A stretch of DNA of 42,916 nt from Akkermansia muciniphila (GTDB lineage Bacteria; Verrucomicrobiota; Verrucomicrobiia; Limisphaerales; SXQI01). Each line of letters begins with the position of its first letter. Position 1 is the first letter of the stretch. The notes below the pieces were generated by a model. The model was not told the origin of the DNA, did no database searches, and was given only the letters and a program-made list of their open reading frames with translations. This document shows, in pieces, positions 8,421 through 18,372 of this stretch. A program made the position numbers and the translations under genes. Where the stretch lies: the NCBI GenBank assembly GCA_945867235.1, contig CAMBHS010000005.1, positions 1-42,916 on the forward strand, in the 5' to 3' direction.

Positions 8421-8451
8421 TCCTCCTGTTACCACACTTTAAGCACCTGAT

Positions 8452-9624
8452 ATGTCACAAGAATTAGCCTACGTTATCGTCACCCCATACTCCCTGCACA
8501 AATCGCGCACGGGAGGAATTCTCACCCGCCTCATCACTCGCACAGGTCTTGATCTGGTCGGGGCACGCATGTTCGCACCGAGCCAAGAATTGGTTCAGAA
8601 ATACTCTGAAACCATCGTCTCAGCCAACGATCCCCAAGACCGTCATATTCAAGAACTCATTCGGGATTACATTTTACAGAATCTTTCGCCCGATTCGAAA
8701 ACTGGTCAACGTCGCCGCGTCATGATGTTGCTGTTTAAGGGCGAAGATGCCGTGCGAAAAATTCGCGGGGTAGTGGGCAATATCAGTGCCACTCGGACCG
8801 GAGGCGAAACCATTCGTGATACTTTTGGCGATCTGATCTTGGACGACAACAATCAGGTCCGCTACTTCGAACCCGCCGTTTTGGCCGCCCCCAACGCAGA
8901 AGAAACCGAGATAAAAGCCAAACTTTGGGCCTCCTACTCGGATCAAGACGGAGGGGTTTTGGATAACGTCATCACCTACCCTATCAATGAACCGGTGCAG
9001 CGCACCTTGGTTTTGATCAAGCCCGATAATTTCCGTTTCCCCACAGGGCGACCCGGAAATGTCATCGACTTTTTCTCCCGCACCGGCCTCTACATTGTTG
9101 CGATCAAAGTGCACCAAATGAGCGTGGCACAGGCGGTTGAGTTTTATGGTCCAGTGAAGGATATTTTACGCACAAAACTGGTTGATGTTGTGGGTGGAAA
9201 AGCTAAATCAGCCCTTGAAAAAGAACTCGGGTTCTCAATTCCAGCTGCTGAAGTTAAACAATTGGGGCAACTGCTTTGTCCGCTTTATGGCGATGATCAG
9301 TTCGATAACATCATCCGCTTCATGTCGGGTCGGACCGCAGGTGAATGTGATGCGAAGTTGATGACAGAGCCTGGAACCGAAAAATGTATCGCCCTCGTGT
9401 ATGAAGGTCCGGAGGCCGTTAGAAAAATTCGCGATGTGCTCGGGCCAACCGATCCATCAAAAGCACCTCCTGGGTCGATCCGACGCGAGTTCGGACAAAC
9501 TATCATGGTCAACGCGGCTCACGCCAGCGATGCACCTGAAGCAGCGATACGGGAGATCGGCATTGTGAATGTCGCCGAGAATAATTTCCGCAAAATCGTG
9601 GACGACTTCTATAGCAAAGCCTGA
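8452..9624 (+). CDS. ndk: Double-domain nucleoside-diphosphate kinase
   Basis: The product has 390 residues, more than twice the 140-150 of a normal NDK. NDK balances nucleoside triphosphates through a phosphohistidine intermediate. The C-terminal copy (about 183-390) is complete: LVLIKPDNF (Lys190), EFYGP, FMSGR, GPTDPSKAPPGSIRREFG and the active-site NAAHASD (His357). It contains about 13 extra residues after FMSGR. The N-terminal copy (about 5-150) keeps the fold pattern (VIVTPYSLHKS, RRRVMMLLFKGEDAVRKIRG, TIRDTFGD), but the NxxH motif is replaced by AVLAAPNAEE, so it should be inactive and may be structural or regulatory. The gene stands alone, with a long leader and a strong terminator. 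Confidence 0.92.
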   Translation: MSQELAYVIVTPYSLHKSRTGGILTRLITRTGLDLVGARMFAPSQELVQKYSETIVSANDPQDRHIQELIRDYILQNLSPDSKTGQRRRVMMLLFKGEDAVRKIRGVVGNISATRTGGETIRDTFGDLILDDNNQVRYFEPAVLAAPNAEETEIKAKLWASYSDQDGGVLDNVITYPINEPVQRTLVLIKPDNFRFPTGRPGNVIDFFSRTGLYIVAIKVHQMSVAQAVEFYGPVKDILRTKLVDVVGGKAKSALEKELGFSIPAAEVKQLGQLLCPLYGDDQFDNIIRFMSGRTAGECDAKLMTEPGTEKCIALVYEGPEAVRKIRDVLGPTDPSKAPPGSIRREFGQTIMVNAAHASDAPEAAIREIGIVNVAENNFRKIVDDFYSKA

Positions 9625-9659
9625 TGCGGAAGTAGAATCATCTTGGCCAATAAAATGAG

Positions 9660-9690
9660 AACACCCTCAGCAATCCCTGAGGGTGTTTTT
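9660..9690 (+). terminator. Strong rho-independent terminator after ndk
   Basis: A perfect 11-base stem, AACACCCTCAG (9660-9670) with CTGAGGGTGTT (9677-9687), has a six-base loop and is followed by further T residues to 9690. It terminates ndk. It may also act on the converging folB transcript, although the T run on that side is weak. Confidence 0.9.
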
Positions 9691-9699
9691 GGATTGATC

Positions 9700-10053
9700 C
9701 TAGACGTTAAGCGGACGCGTCGCAGTGACAGCCACATACCTCGCTTCCGGAATGATGAATTTCTTGATCTGCACGGAAACTAGGAGGGGCTTGTAGCCCT
9801 GTAAAAGAAGTTCCGCGATCTCGACGGCGAGAGTCTCAATTAGCCTCCATTCTCGACCTTCCCCGAATCCTAATAACAGTTGGGTCACTGCAAAATAATC
9901 AATGGTGTGGGCGAGGTTATCCGATTTAGCTGCTTCAGTAAAATCAACCGAAAACTGGACGGTGATCCATAGGCGCTGGGGTTTGGCTCTCTCTTGGTCT
10001 GGGACTCCTACCCGATAATTAACCACCAAATCCTTGATGTGGATTGTGTCCAT
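9700..10053 (-). CDS. folB: Dihydroneopterin aldolase
   Basis: FolB cleaves 7,8-dihydroneopterin to 6-hydroxymethyl-dihydropterin and glycolaldehyde in folate synthesis. The 117-residue length is typical. Family positions are visible: GVPDQERAKPQ with Glu21, IDYFAV, RLIETLAVEIAELLL with Glu73, and the catalytic lysine in VQIKKF (Lys98). The ATG at 10053 is one base after the stop codon of the HAD-Nudix gene, so the two are almost certainly translated from one mRNA. It is the last gene of the minus-strand run gltB-gltD-HAD/Nudix-folB. Confidence 0.93.
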   Translation of the reverse strand: MDTIHIKDLVVNYRVGVPDQERAKPQRLWITVQFSVDFTEAAKSDNLAHTIDYFAVTQLLLGFGEGREWRLIETLAVEIAELLLQGYKPLLVSVQIKKFIIPEARYVAVTATRPLNV

Positions 10054-10054
10054 A

Positions 10055-11131
10055 TCAGGTGCGGTTACGCAGCACCATTTCCAACAGGATTCGAGTGGGT
10101 TGATTGATCGGGAGCTTCAGTGCCTCGTCGCATTCGACCCAACGAAAAAGTTGCGCCTCGTGATTGAGAGTAACCTCCTCCGAACCCACCACGCGGCAGG
10201 TGTAATTCAATAAAATAAAATGTGCTTCCCGATAAAACTCCGGAGAGTTCACACAATCCTGAACCAAGATGAATTGCACGTCTGTCACGCACAGATTGGT
10301 CTCCTCCAATATCTCGCGTTCCAAAGCTTGGATGGAGGACTCAGCATACTGAATTTTGCCTCCCGGAATCCCCCACAAGTTGGACCATTTATGTGTCTGG
10401 ATCATCAGCACCTGACCCTGGGAGTTGAAGATCAATGCCCCCACGGTCGGAACGGGAAAGTGGAGGAACGCTTTAGGGTGAACCTCGCGGATGTAGTGCA
10501 TATCCCATTCATGCACATCCAGAATACGTCGCAACTCGCTTAAATGCTCCGTAATCAAATCCGGCTTGGACTCGCGTAATTGTTGGAGCGAATTGTAGCC
10601 GGTCAAAACACCGCAGGAAAAAACGCCGCCCGTTTTTGCAGTTTCGATGTCATGCTGCATGTCTCCAATGAACAGGGTTTCGTCCAAAGCAAGGTTGTGT
10701 GCGGAAAGTAGTTTGACGATCTCGAGGCGTTTATCGAGAACCCCTGTGTAAGCGTGGTCTATAAACCTTGAAAGACCCGTTTCCTGAGCCTGAATCGAAT
10801 AAGCATCGGGGAGAACAGAACTTAGGACGAAGGTTTTTAAGCCTTTATCGCGACAAACCTGAAGAAATTCCCGCGAATGGGGCAAGGCGTCCACCGCATG
10901 TTGTGAATTCTTAAAGTGTTCCCGGAACCACAACTCCAATTGCGGATACGGAATGTTCGGGGTAAATCGGTCGTAAAAATTTTTGAATGGCAGACAGAAC
11001 TCAGCACGGAATGTCTCCATGCTCATTTCAGGCAGGCCAGCCGAACGAAAAACGTGGTTGGTCGCATGCCAGACTGCGGGCAGATCATCCACTAAGGTCC
11101 CAGACCAATCAAAGATGATGTTTCGTATCAT
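10055..11131 (-). CDS. HAD hydrolase-Nudix hydrolase fusion
   Basis: The product has 358 residues and two enzyme domains. Residues 1-205 form a HAD-superfamily domain of the phosphoglycolate-phosphatase type: motif I DWSGTLVDD (nucleophile Asp8), motif II LSS (104-105), motif III Lys134, motif IV GDMQHD (Asp157, Asp161). The usual second Asp of motif I is Ser10, which weakens a simple phosphatase assignment. Residues 225-355 form a Nudix domain with a complete box (Gly258, Glu264, Arg272-Glu273, Glu276-Glu277). Because folB follows after one base, a role in dephosphorylating dihydroneopterin triphosphate is a reasonable inference. Nucleotide or sugar-nucleotide repair is the main alternative. 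Confidence 0.88.
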   Translation of the reverse strand: MIRNIIFDWSGTLVDDLPAVWHATNHVFRSAGLPEMSMETFRAEFCLPFKNFYDRFTPNIPYPQLELWFREHFKNSQHAVDALPHSREFLQVCRDKGLKTFVLSSVLPDAYSIQAQETGLSRFIDHAYTGVLDKRLEIVKLLSAHNLALDETLFIGDMQHDIETAKTGGVFSCGVLTGYNSLQQLRESKPDLITEHLSELRRILDVHEWDMHYIREVHPKAFLHFPVPTVGALIFNSQGQVLMIQTHKWSNLWGIPGGKIQYAESSIQALEREILEETNLCVTDVQFILVQDCVNSPEFYREAHFILLNYTCRVVGSEEVTLNHEAQLFRWVECDEALKLPINQPTRILLEMVLRNRT

Positions 11132-11170
11132 GGTTCTTGGTGTGATCGTGAATGGTCGTTTTCTCGATGA

Positions 11171-11186
11171 TCGGAGCTTGCTCCGA
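11171..11186 (-). repeat. Hairpin between gltD and the HAD-Nudix gene
   Basis: TCGGAGC and GCTCCGA form a perfect inverted repeat just after the gltD stop codon. Folding needs a loop of at least four bases, leaving a six-pair stem. No T run follows, so it is more likely an mRNA-stability or attenuation element than a terminator. Confidence 0.5.
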
Positions 11187-11191
11187 AACGC

Positions 11192-12673
11192 TCAGGGTAA
11201 ATCAGTGGAACCCATTAAATACCTGTCCACTTCGCGAGCAACGCCTCGGCCTTCGTTAAAGGCCCAAACCACAAGGCTTTGACCTCTGCGCGCATCCCCA
11301 GCGGCAAAAACACCTTTCACTGATGTGGTGTAGTTTTCGTGTTCTGCTTTAACATTTGTACGGGCATCCCGCTCCACGCCAAGTTGGTCTAGCAGGGGTT
11401 GTTCGGGCCCGAGGAATCCCATGGCGAGCAACACCAGTTGTGCCGGCAACACTTTTTCAGATCCTTCAATTTCCTTGGGAATAAATCGCCCCTGATCGTC
11501 CCTCTGCCATTCAATGTTCACGACGTGGACAGACTTTATTTGTCCATTTTCGTCACCGACAAATTTCTTCACCGTCGTCAGATAAACCCGAGGATCAGCC
11601 CCAAATTTTGCGGCGGCTTCCTCCTGTCCATAATCCATTTTGTAGGTTTTAGGCCATTCCGGCCATGGATTATCTTTTGCACGCTGCTCAGGAGGTCTTG
11701 GTAGAATTTCCACCTGAATAAGGCTTTTGCAACCGTGGCGCATGGAGGTGCCTACACAGTCGGTACCTGTATCCCCACCACCGATGACAATGACGTCCTT
11801 ATTTCCCGCTGAGATGAAATTTGCTCCCTGATGGTTATCCAACAGTGACTGAGTATTGATGTGGAGAAACTCCATCGCAAAATGAATCCCTTTGAGGTTG
11901 CGACCCTCGATGGGTAAGTCACGGGGTTTCGTGGCTCCGGTGCAAATGACCGTAGCGTCAAACTCGGCGATCAAAGTTTGCGCAGGTATATCTGTGCCAA
12001 TACTTTTTCCCGTGACGAAGGAGACTCCCTCCTGCGTCATTTGGTCAATTCGCCGAGTTACCAGGCTCTTATCGAGTTTCATGTTGGGAATGCCATACAT
12101 GAGCAACCCTCCTAGGCGATCGGATCGTTCGTAAACGGTGACTTGGTGACCCGCTCGGTTCAATTGGGCAGCAGCTGACAAACCCGCAGGACCAGAACCA
12201 ATGATGGCGACCTTTTTGGCAGTTCTCCTCAGCGGAACCTCTGGGATGACCCAGCCTTCTTCCCACCCTTTATCAATAATCGTACATTCGATATTCTTGA
12301 TGGTGACTGGAGGATTATTGATCCCAAGCACACACGAACCTTCGCAAGGTGCCGGACAAACGCGACCCGTGAACTCAGGAAAATTATTTGTCTTATGCAA
12401 CCGGTTTAAGGCCTCATGCCAAAGCCCTCGGTAGATAAGGTCGTTCCATTCAGGAATCAGGTTGTTGATCGGACAACCGGACGCCATCCCGCTGATCAAC
12501 GTCCCGTTATGACAAAAAGGCACCCCACAATCCATGCACCTTGCGGCCTGTTGCTTGAGATTCTTCTCCTCCATGTGGAGATGAAACTCATTGTAATCAT
12601 TGATACGAGCCAATGCGGAACGATCCAGTGGCAGTTCGCGCAAGTATTCGATGAATCCAGTAGGCTTACCCAT
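11192..12673 (-). CDS. gltD: Glutamate synthase (NADPH) small subunit
   Basis: GltD takes electrons from NADPH via FAD and passes them through iron-sulfur clusters to GltB. The 493-residue length is normal. The N-terminal cysteine pattern for two [4Fe-4S] clusters is intact (Cys46, 49, 54, 67 and Cys106, 110, 114). The FAD-binding motif is [19 protein letters not shown], with the second fingerprint [10 protein letters not shown] for NADPH. The C-terminal segment [18 protein letters not shown] closes the FAD site. It follows gltB after 65 bases on the same strand. Confidence 0.97.
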   Translation of the reverse strand: MGKPTGFIEYLRELPLDRSALARINDYNEFHLHMEEKNLKQQAARCMDCGVPFCHNGTLISGMASGCPINNLIPEWNDLIYRGLWHEALNRLHKTNNFPEFTGRVCPAPCEGSCVLGINNPPVTIKNIECTIIDKGWEEGWVIPEVPLRRTAKKVAIIGSGPAGLSAAAQLNRAGHQVTVYERSDRLGGLLMYGIPNMKLDKSLVTRRIDQMTQEGVSFVTGKSIGTDIPAQTLIAEFDATVICTGATKPRDLPIEGRNLKGIHFAMEFLHINTQSLLDNHQGANFISAGNKDVIVIGGGDTGTDCVGTSMRHGCKSLIQVEILPRPPEQRAKDNPWPEWPKTYKMDYGQEEAAAKFGADPRVYLTTVKKFVGDENGQIKSVHVVNIEWQRDDQGRFIPKEIEGSEKVLPAQLVLLAMGFLGPEQPLLDQLGVERDARTNVKAEHENYTTSVKGVFAAGDARRGQSLVVWAFNEGRGVAREVDRYLMGSTDLP

Positions 12674-12738
12674 TTTAAAACTGTGCTAATTATTTCCTAA
12701 TTTGTTTCTGACGGCATGGAGGCTCGATAGACGAATCA

Positions 12739-15700
12739 TCAACCCCCACCCACTCTCGCTGCATCTTTAGAGTTCTCCTCAAATGCCGCCATAATTGCTT
12801 CCTCGCCGCTCAGACCTGATGCCTTGACTCGATCAAGTGCCTGTAGGACACGCTTGTAGTCCCTTGGCATAACTTTAACGAATTGAGGAACCGTTTGCTC
12901 CCAGTTTTCCAACAAGCGGACCGCGAGTTCACTTTTTGTGAACCGAGCGTGGCGTTGGATCAACTGTCGCAATTCTTCGATCTCAGTGCTGCACTGAAGT
13001 TTCTCCAGTTCCACCATCTGCTTGTTGCACTTTGATGCAAAATCCTGTTGCAAATCGAGGACATAGGCAATTCCACCCGACATCCCAGCGGCAAAGTTTC
13101 GTCCTGTCGCCCCTAATACGACTACCTTACCCCCGGTCATGTATTCACAACCGTGGTCACCCACGGACTCCACCACCGCTTCTACTCCACTGTTGCGAAC
13201 ACAAAACCGTTCGCCCGCCATGCCTCGGAAATAGGCTTCACCGCTCGTCGCACCATAAAGCGCAACATTGCCGATGATCATATTTTCCTCTGATTTGAAT
13301 GAGGCTTTGCCGGAAGGATAAATGATGAGTCTTCCACCGGAAAGTCCTTTGCCCACATAGTCGTTGGCATCGCCTTCCAAGGTCAACGTCATGCCATGGG
13401 GAACAAAGGCTCCAAAACTTTGACCTGCGGATCCGTTGAATTTAAATCGGATTGTATCGTCAGGCAATCCCGCCGCTCCATGAAGGCGGGTGACCTCACT
13501 TCCCAAAATGGTCCCCGCCACGCGGTTGACATTTCGAATCGGAATCTCTGCGTAAACTTTTTCTTTGCGCTCGAGTGCAGGAGCCGCCAACTTCATGAGC
13601 ATCTGCATATCGAGCGAGGCTTCAAGCCCGTGATCTTGGGTTTCGCTTGCAAAACGCCCGACCGAAGCTGGCATGGACGGGGCGTAAAGTATTTTGGAGC
13701 AATCCAATCCTTTGGCCTTCCAATGATTGACCGCTTCGCGTGCTTCGAGTCGATCCACCCGTCCCACCATTTCATTGATCGTCCGGAAACCCAACTGGGA
13801 CATGAGATCACGCACTTCCATGGCGATAAACTTCATGAAATTGACTGCGTGATCAGGGTCACCCGTGAAGTTTTTACGGAGCACTGGATCCTGCGTCGCC
13901 ACTCCCACCGGACATGTATTCAGATGGCACACACGCATCATGATGCATCCGAGGGAAACGAGCGGAGCCGTGGCAAATCCAAATTCTTCGGCGCCCAGCA
14001 ATGCCGCTACGACGACATCCCTGCCAGTCTTTAATTGACCATCCGTTTCGACCCTGATGCGACTGCGCAGATTATTCAACACAAGGGTCTGATGAGTCTC
14101 GGCTAGACCAAGTTCCCATGGAATGCCCGCATGCTTGATGCTGGTCAATGGTGATGCGCCAGTTCCCCCATCGTAACCGCTGATAAGCACCACGTCTGAG
14201 TGGGCTTTGGCCACCCCTGCGGCCACCGTTCCCACGCCAACTTCAGCCACTAACTTGACACTGATTCGGGCGCGTGGATTCGAATTTTTCAGGTCGTGAA
14301 TCAATTCCGCAAGATCCTCGATCGAATAAATATCATGGTGCGGCGGTGGAGAAATAAGACCCACCCCAGGGGTTGAGAGGCGAACTTTGGCGATTGCCGG
14401 GTAAACTTTGCTTCCGGGCAATTGCCCTCCTTCACCGGGCTTGGCACCTTGTGCCATCTTGATCTGGATTTCTTTAGCACTCACCAAGTATTGGCTTGTC
14501 ACTCCAAATCGACCGGATGCCACCTGTTTAATCGCGCTGTTTTTAGAATCCCCGTTCGGTTCAAGTTCATAGCGGGCAGGATCCTCGCCTCCCTCACCGG
14601 TATTGCTTTTGCCACCCAACCGGTTCATCGCGATGGCGATTGTTTCGTGGGCTTCCTTGCTGATTGAACCGTAGGACATGGCTCCAGTCTTGAACCGAGC
14701 CAGAATTGATTCCAACGATTCTACTTCCTCAATCGGAACAGCCGTCCCTAGTTTGAATTCGAACAAACCGCGCAGCGTGCAAGCTTTTTTGGTCTGGTCA
14801 TTGACCAAGGCTGAATACTCTTTAAAGATTTTGAAATTCGCTGTCCTGACGGATTGCTGAAGTTTATGGACAGTTTGGGGACTAAAAAGGTGAACCTCAC
14901 CTTCTCTACGCCACTGGTATTGCCCCCCTACCTCCAGAGTGTGTCCATCGACTTGTCGATCTGGAAAAGCGAGATGATGACGAATCAATACTTCCTGTGC
15001 CACCACGTCCAGGCCGATGCCTTCAATACGCGTTGGGGTCCATGTAAAATAGCGATCCACAAGAGCTTGTTTAAGCCCGATCGCTTCAAAGATTTGCGCC
15101 CCACGATAGCTTTGAATTGTGGAAATGCCCATTTTAGAGGTCACTTTCACAACACCTTTGACCGCCGCTTTGACAAAGTTTTTGCAGGCTTCCTTGTGCT
15201 TGATGTCGGTCAACATCCCATCTTGGATCATGTCATCCAACGTCTCGAATGCGAGGTAGGGGTTGATGGCTCCGGCTCCGTAGCCAATCAAAAGGCTAAA
15301 ATGGTGAACCTCTCGCGGTTCTCCCGATTCGACCACGAGTCCGACACGAGTTCTCGTTCCTTCACGAATTAAATGGTGATGCAACCCAGAAACCGCAAGG
15401 AGCGACGGAATAGGTGCGTGGGAACGATCGACTCCACGATCCGACAGAATGAGAATATTGATCCCGTTTTTGATCGCTTGTGAAGCCTGGACAAATAGCT
15501 GCTCCAGAGCCTTTTCCATGGCTCCGACGCCTTCACTCGCGATAAACAATATCGGGAGAGTGATTGATTTAAATCCCGGCCGATCAATATGACGCAGTTT
15601 CGCTAATTCCTCATTTGTAAGGATCGGCGACTTGAGCTCAATCAGATGGCAACTTTCGGGCTCAGGATTGAGGAGGTTGCGCTCAGATCCGATCGTCGTT

Positions 15701-17400
15701 TCGGTCGAGGTGACAATTTCCTCACGAATGCAATCAATCGGTGGATTGGTGACCTGAGCGAACAACTGTTTAAAATAATTGAACAGGGTTTGTGGTTTAT
15801 CGGAAAGAACCGCCAACGGGGTGTCTGTTCCCATCGAACCGATCGCTTCGACCCCTGTTTTCGCCATCGGCACCATCAACAGGCGTAAATCTTCAAAGGA
15901 ATAACCAAAGGCTTGCTGACGACACAGGATGCTCTCGTGATCGACTTTGGGAACATGCCCCTCATCAGATATTTGATCGAGTTCCAGCATGTGTTGATCC
16001 AACCACTGCTGATAGGGACGTTCCTTGACGATGGCTTCTTTGATCTCTTCATCCGCGATGATTCGACCGGCCTTTGTATCGACCAAAAACATTCTCCCGG
16101 GTTGGAGCCGACCTTTATGCAAAACGCGATCAGGAGGAATATCGAGAACTCCTACTTCCGATGCCATGATGACCAAGTCATCTTTGGTGACGTAATAACG
16201 GGAGGGTCTCAAACCATTGCGGTCAAGGCTCGCACCGATCATCACGCCGTCAGTGAATGCAATAGAAGCAGGGCCATCCCACGGCTCCATCAGGCAGCTA
16301 TGATATTCGTAAAACGCCTTACGATCTGGACTCATGCTTTCATGATTCGCCCAAGGCTCAGGGATCATCATCATGATCGCGTGGGGCACTGATCGTCCGG
16401 CCAAAACCAAGAGTTCTAGACAGTTGTCGAACATCGCCGAATCACTGCCATCGGTATCAATAATTGGCAGGAGTTTTTTGATGTCCTCACCGAACAGATC
16501 ACTCTCGAACATGGCCTCGCGAGCACGCATCCAGTTGATATTGCCGCGGAGCGTGTTGATCTCACCGTTATGAGCGACATACCGATAGGGGTGTGCTCGA
16601 TCCCAGCTTGGAAAGGTGTTGGTGCTGAAACGGGAATGGACAAGAGCGAGGGCGCTTTCCACCTCTGGATCCGCGAGATCAGAAAAAAACTCATCGACCT
16701 GCTCGGACATGAGCATGCCTTTGTAAATGATGGTCTTAAACGAAAGGCTAGACACATAGAAGTGCTGTCCTTGTTCAAAACGACCACTCCGACGAATCGT
16801 GTGTGTAGCTACCGACCTAATGACGTAAAGCTTACGTTCAAATGCCATTTCATCGGTAATCGCTGGATTACGCCCAATAAAAATCTGCCGGACACAGGGC
16901 TCAACGGAACGAGCGGTTGCACCAAGAGTTTGATTTCGCGTGGGCACCGTTCTCCATCCAAGGAAAACCTGGCCTTCCGCCAGAACAACCTCCTCGAATG
17001 CTTTTTCCGCCAAGGCTCTAGCCGCAGGATCGGGAGGAAGAAAAACCATGCCGACCCCGTAGGCACCCGGTTCAGGAAGCGTAATTCCGAGTTGCAAACA
17101 TTTCCCAGCGAGAAACTTGTGTGGAACTTGGAACAAGATACCTGCCCCGTCTCCGGTATTGGCTTCACATCCGGACGCTCCACGATGACGAAGATTGACA
17201 AGGATGGTCAGTGCTTGTCGGACGATTTCGTGGGACTTGACCCCTTTTATATTAGCCACGAACCCGACACCGCAGGCGTCGTGCTCAAATTGAGGGTCGT
17301 ACAATCCTTGCTTGGGTGGCAATCCAGGCAAAGCAGATCTCTCGGTTTGTGCTTGGGCGAAATCGTTCATCATTTCTTCGTCGATCAGATGTAAGACCAT
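12739..17400 (-). CDS. gltB: Glutamate synthase (NADPH) large subunit
   Basis: GltB makes two glutamates from glutamine and 2-oxoglutarate, the second half of the GS-GOGAT ammonia assimilation route. At 1553 residues it is full length. The class II glutaminase nucleophile follows a short propeptide in EHDACGVGF. The FMN domain contains [17 protein letters not shown], the [3Fe-4S] cysteines lie in [15 protein letters not shown], and the C-terminal glycine-rich beta-helix ([21 protein letters not shown]) is present. The longest start is ATG 17400; ATGs at 17373 and 17370 give a propeptide of more usual size. It is divergent from thiG. Confidence 0.96.
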   Translation of the reverse strand: MVLHLIDEEMMNDFAQAQTERSALPGLPPKQGLYDPQFEHDACGVGFVANIKGVKSHEIVRQALTILVNLRHRGASGCEANTGDGAGILFQVPHKFLAGKCLQLGITLPEPGAYGVGMVFLPPDPAARALAEKAFEEVVLAEGQVFLGWRTVPTRNQTLGATARSVEPCVRQIFIGRNPAITDEMAFERKLYVIRSVATHTIRRSGRFEQGQHFYVSSLSFKTIIYKGMLMSEQVDEFFSDLADPEVESALALVHSRFSTNTFPSWDRAHPYRYVAHNGEINTLRGNINWMRAREAMFESDLFGEDIKKLLPIIDTDGSDSAMFDNCLELLVLAGRSVPHAIMMMIPEPWANHESMSPDRKAFYEYHSCLMEPWDGPASIAFTDGVMIGASLDRNGLRPSRYYVTKDDLVIMASEVGVLDIPPDRVLHKGRLQPGRMFLVDTKAGRIIADEEIKEAIVKERPYQQWLDQHMLELDQISDEGHVPKVDHESILCRQQAFGYSFEDLRLLMVPMAKTGVEAIGSMGTDTPLAVLSDKPQTLFNYFKQLFAQVTNPPIDCIREEIVTSTETTIGSERNLLNPEPESCHLIELKSPILTNEELAKLRHIDRPGFKSITLPILFIASEGVGAMEKALEQLFVQASQAIKNGINILILSDRGVDRSHAPIPSLLAVSGLHHHLIREGTRTRVGLVVESGEPREVHHFSLLIGYGAGAINPYLAFETLDDMIQDGMLTDIKHKEACKNFVKAAVKGVVKVTSKMGISTIQSYRGAQIFEAIGLKQALVDRYFTWTPTRIEGIGLDVVAQEVLIRHHLAFPDRQVDGHTLEVGGQYQWRREGEVHLFSPQTVHKLQQSVRTANFKIFKEYSALVNDQTKKACTLRGLFEFKLGTAVPIEEVESLESILARFKTGAMSYGSISKEAHETIAIAMNRLGGKSNTGEGGEDPARYELEPNGDSKNSAIKQVASGRFGVTSQYLVSAKEIQIKMAQGAKPGEGGQLPGSKVYPAIAKVRLSTPGVGLISPPPHHDIYSIEDLAELIHDLKNSNPRARISVKLVAEVGVGTVAAGVAKAHSDVVLISGYDGGTGASPLTSIKHAGIPWELGLAETHQTLVLNNLRSRIRVETDGQLKTGRDVVVAALLGAEEFGFATAPLVSLGCIMMRVCHLNTCPVGVATQDPVLRKNFTGDPDHAVNFMKFIAMEVRDLMSQLGFRTINEMVGRVDRLEAREAVNHWKAKGLDCSKILYAPSMPASVGRFASETQDHGLEASLDMQMLMKLAAPALERKEKVYAEIPIRNVNRVAGTILGSEVTRLHGAAGLPDDTIRFKFNGSAGQSFGAFVPHGMTLTLEGDANDYVGKGLSGGRLIIYPSGKASFKSEENMIIGNVALYGATSGEAYFRGMAGERFCVRNSGVEAVVESVGDHGCEYMTGGKVVVLGATGRNFAAGMSGGIAYVLDLQQDFASKCNKQMVELEKLQCSTEIEELRQLIQRHARFTKSELAVRLLENWEQTVPQFVKVMPRDYKRVLQALDRVKASGLSGEEAIMAAFEENSKDAARVGGG

Positions 17401-17523
17401 ACATTCTCAAATTCAATACCTTTTTAGATCTGAAAGCATTTTTCTTCAAAGAGTGCTTCCCGTTTCCGGATCTCCATCGTGCTGTTCTTGCCGTTCCGTG
17501 CTTCATTCCGTAATCTGACACCA

Positions 17524-18315
17524 ATGCTTTTGTCTGAACGACCACTCATTATTGCCGGACGATCCTTTTCATCTCGATTGGTTGTGGGAACTGGAAAATT
17601 TTCTTCACCCGAAACCATGCGAGACGCGCTGTCGGCGAGTGGAACGGAAATGGTGACCGTGGCGTTGCGTCGTGCAGATCTGAGCGGGCAGAAAGATCCG
17701 TTTGCCAATATCTTGGAATTCGTCGATCCAGCCAAGTATCTCATATTGCCTAATACCAGCGGCGCGATGAATGCCGCCGAAGCCGTCCGACTTGCCCGCC
17801 TTGCCGTTGCAGCCGGACTCCCCAAATGGGTGAAGTTGGAAATTCACCCCGATCCGCGTTATCTTCTTCCCGACCCGATCGAAACCTACGAAGCAGCAAA
17901 AATATTGGTAAAAGAAGGGTTCACAGTGCTTCCTTATATCAACGCAGATCCCGTCCTTGCCAAGCGTTTGCAAGAGATCGGTTGCGCTACGGTGATGCCG
18001 TTGGGTTCACCCATCGGCTCCAACCGAGGCGTGGACACACGGCATCAAATCCGCATCATCATCGAGCAAGCAACCGTCCCAGTGATCGTAGATGCTGGAT
18101 TGGGAGCTCCAAGTCATGCGGCGGAAGCGATGGAGTTGGGTGCCGATGCTGTCCTCGTCAACACGGCCATCGCCGTCGCTTCGGATCCCAATCGGATGGC
18201 TCGAGCATTTTCCCTATCGGTCCAAGCAGGCCGCGAAGCGTATGTACTCGGCATCCATGTGGCTCAAACGACCGCCGCTCCCACCAGTCCACTCACTGCT
18301 TTTTTAGATTCTTAG
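17524..18315 (+). CDS. thiG: Thiazole synthase
   Basis: ThiG builds the thiazole phosphate ring of thiamine from deoxyxylulose phosphate, dehydroglycine and ThiS thiocarboxylate. The 263-residue TIM-barrel protein has the Schiff-base lysine in WVKLEI (Lys104), plus the family segments [25 protein letters not shown] and [33 protein letters not shown]. The frame is open upstream from a GTG at 17479, but ATG 17524 matches the family N-terminus. Its usual partners thiS, thiF and thiH or thiO are not nearby. No clear Shine-Dalgarno is visible. Confidence 0.95.
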   Translation: MLLSERPLIIAGRSFSSRLVVGTGKFSSPETMRDALSASGTEMVTVALRRADLSGQKDPFANILEFVDPAKYLILPNTSGAMNAAEAVRLARLAVAAGLPKWVKLEIHPDPRYLLPDPIETYEAAKILVKEGFTVLPYINADPVLAKRLQEIGCATVMPLGSPIGSNRGVDTRHQIRIIIEQATVPVIVDAGLGAPSHAAEAMELGADAVLVNTAIAVASDPNRMARAFSLSVQAGREAYVLGIHVAQTTAAPTSPLTAFLDS

Positions 18316-18372
18316 AATGGCAACCGGTTAATTCCCCGAATACTCGCTGACTTGGCGGGGCGATGGGTGCAG

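Larger units (their letters stand above)
8075..8451 (+). promoter_or_regulatory. Leader region of ndk: palindromes, competing hairpins and two micro-ORFs
   Basis: These 377 bases hold no recognisable gene. A 17-base palindrome, TTTCAAAA-C-TTTTGAAA (8086-8102), lies just after the ferritin-like gene. Further on, CTGAATG (8161-8167) can pair with CATTCAG (8214-8220), and the overlapping TGGTTCC (8166-8172) can pair with GGAACCA (8222-8228). The two stems cross, so they would be alternatives or a pseudoknot. They enclose a 25-codon reading frame listed separately. A second short frame occupies 8274-8420. The last 100 bases before ndk are AT-rich and may hold its promoter, but no clear -35/-10 pair was found. 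Confidence 0.4.

Noticed and set aside
16570-17394. Plus-strand frame of 274 codons inside gltB
   Set aside because: It is antisense to the conserved glutaminase domain of gltB, with no ribosome binding site or family motif.
18315-18372. CCCCG/CGGGG pair between thiG and the MFS gene as a terminator
   Set aside because: Only five pairs, a loop of 17 bases and no T run.
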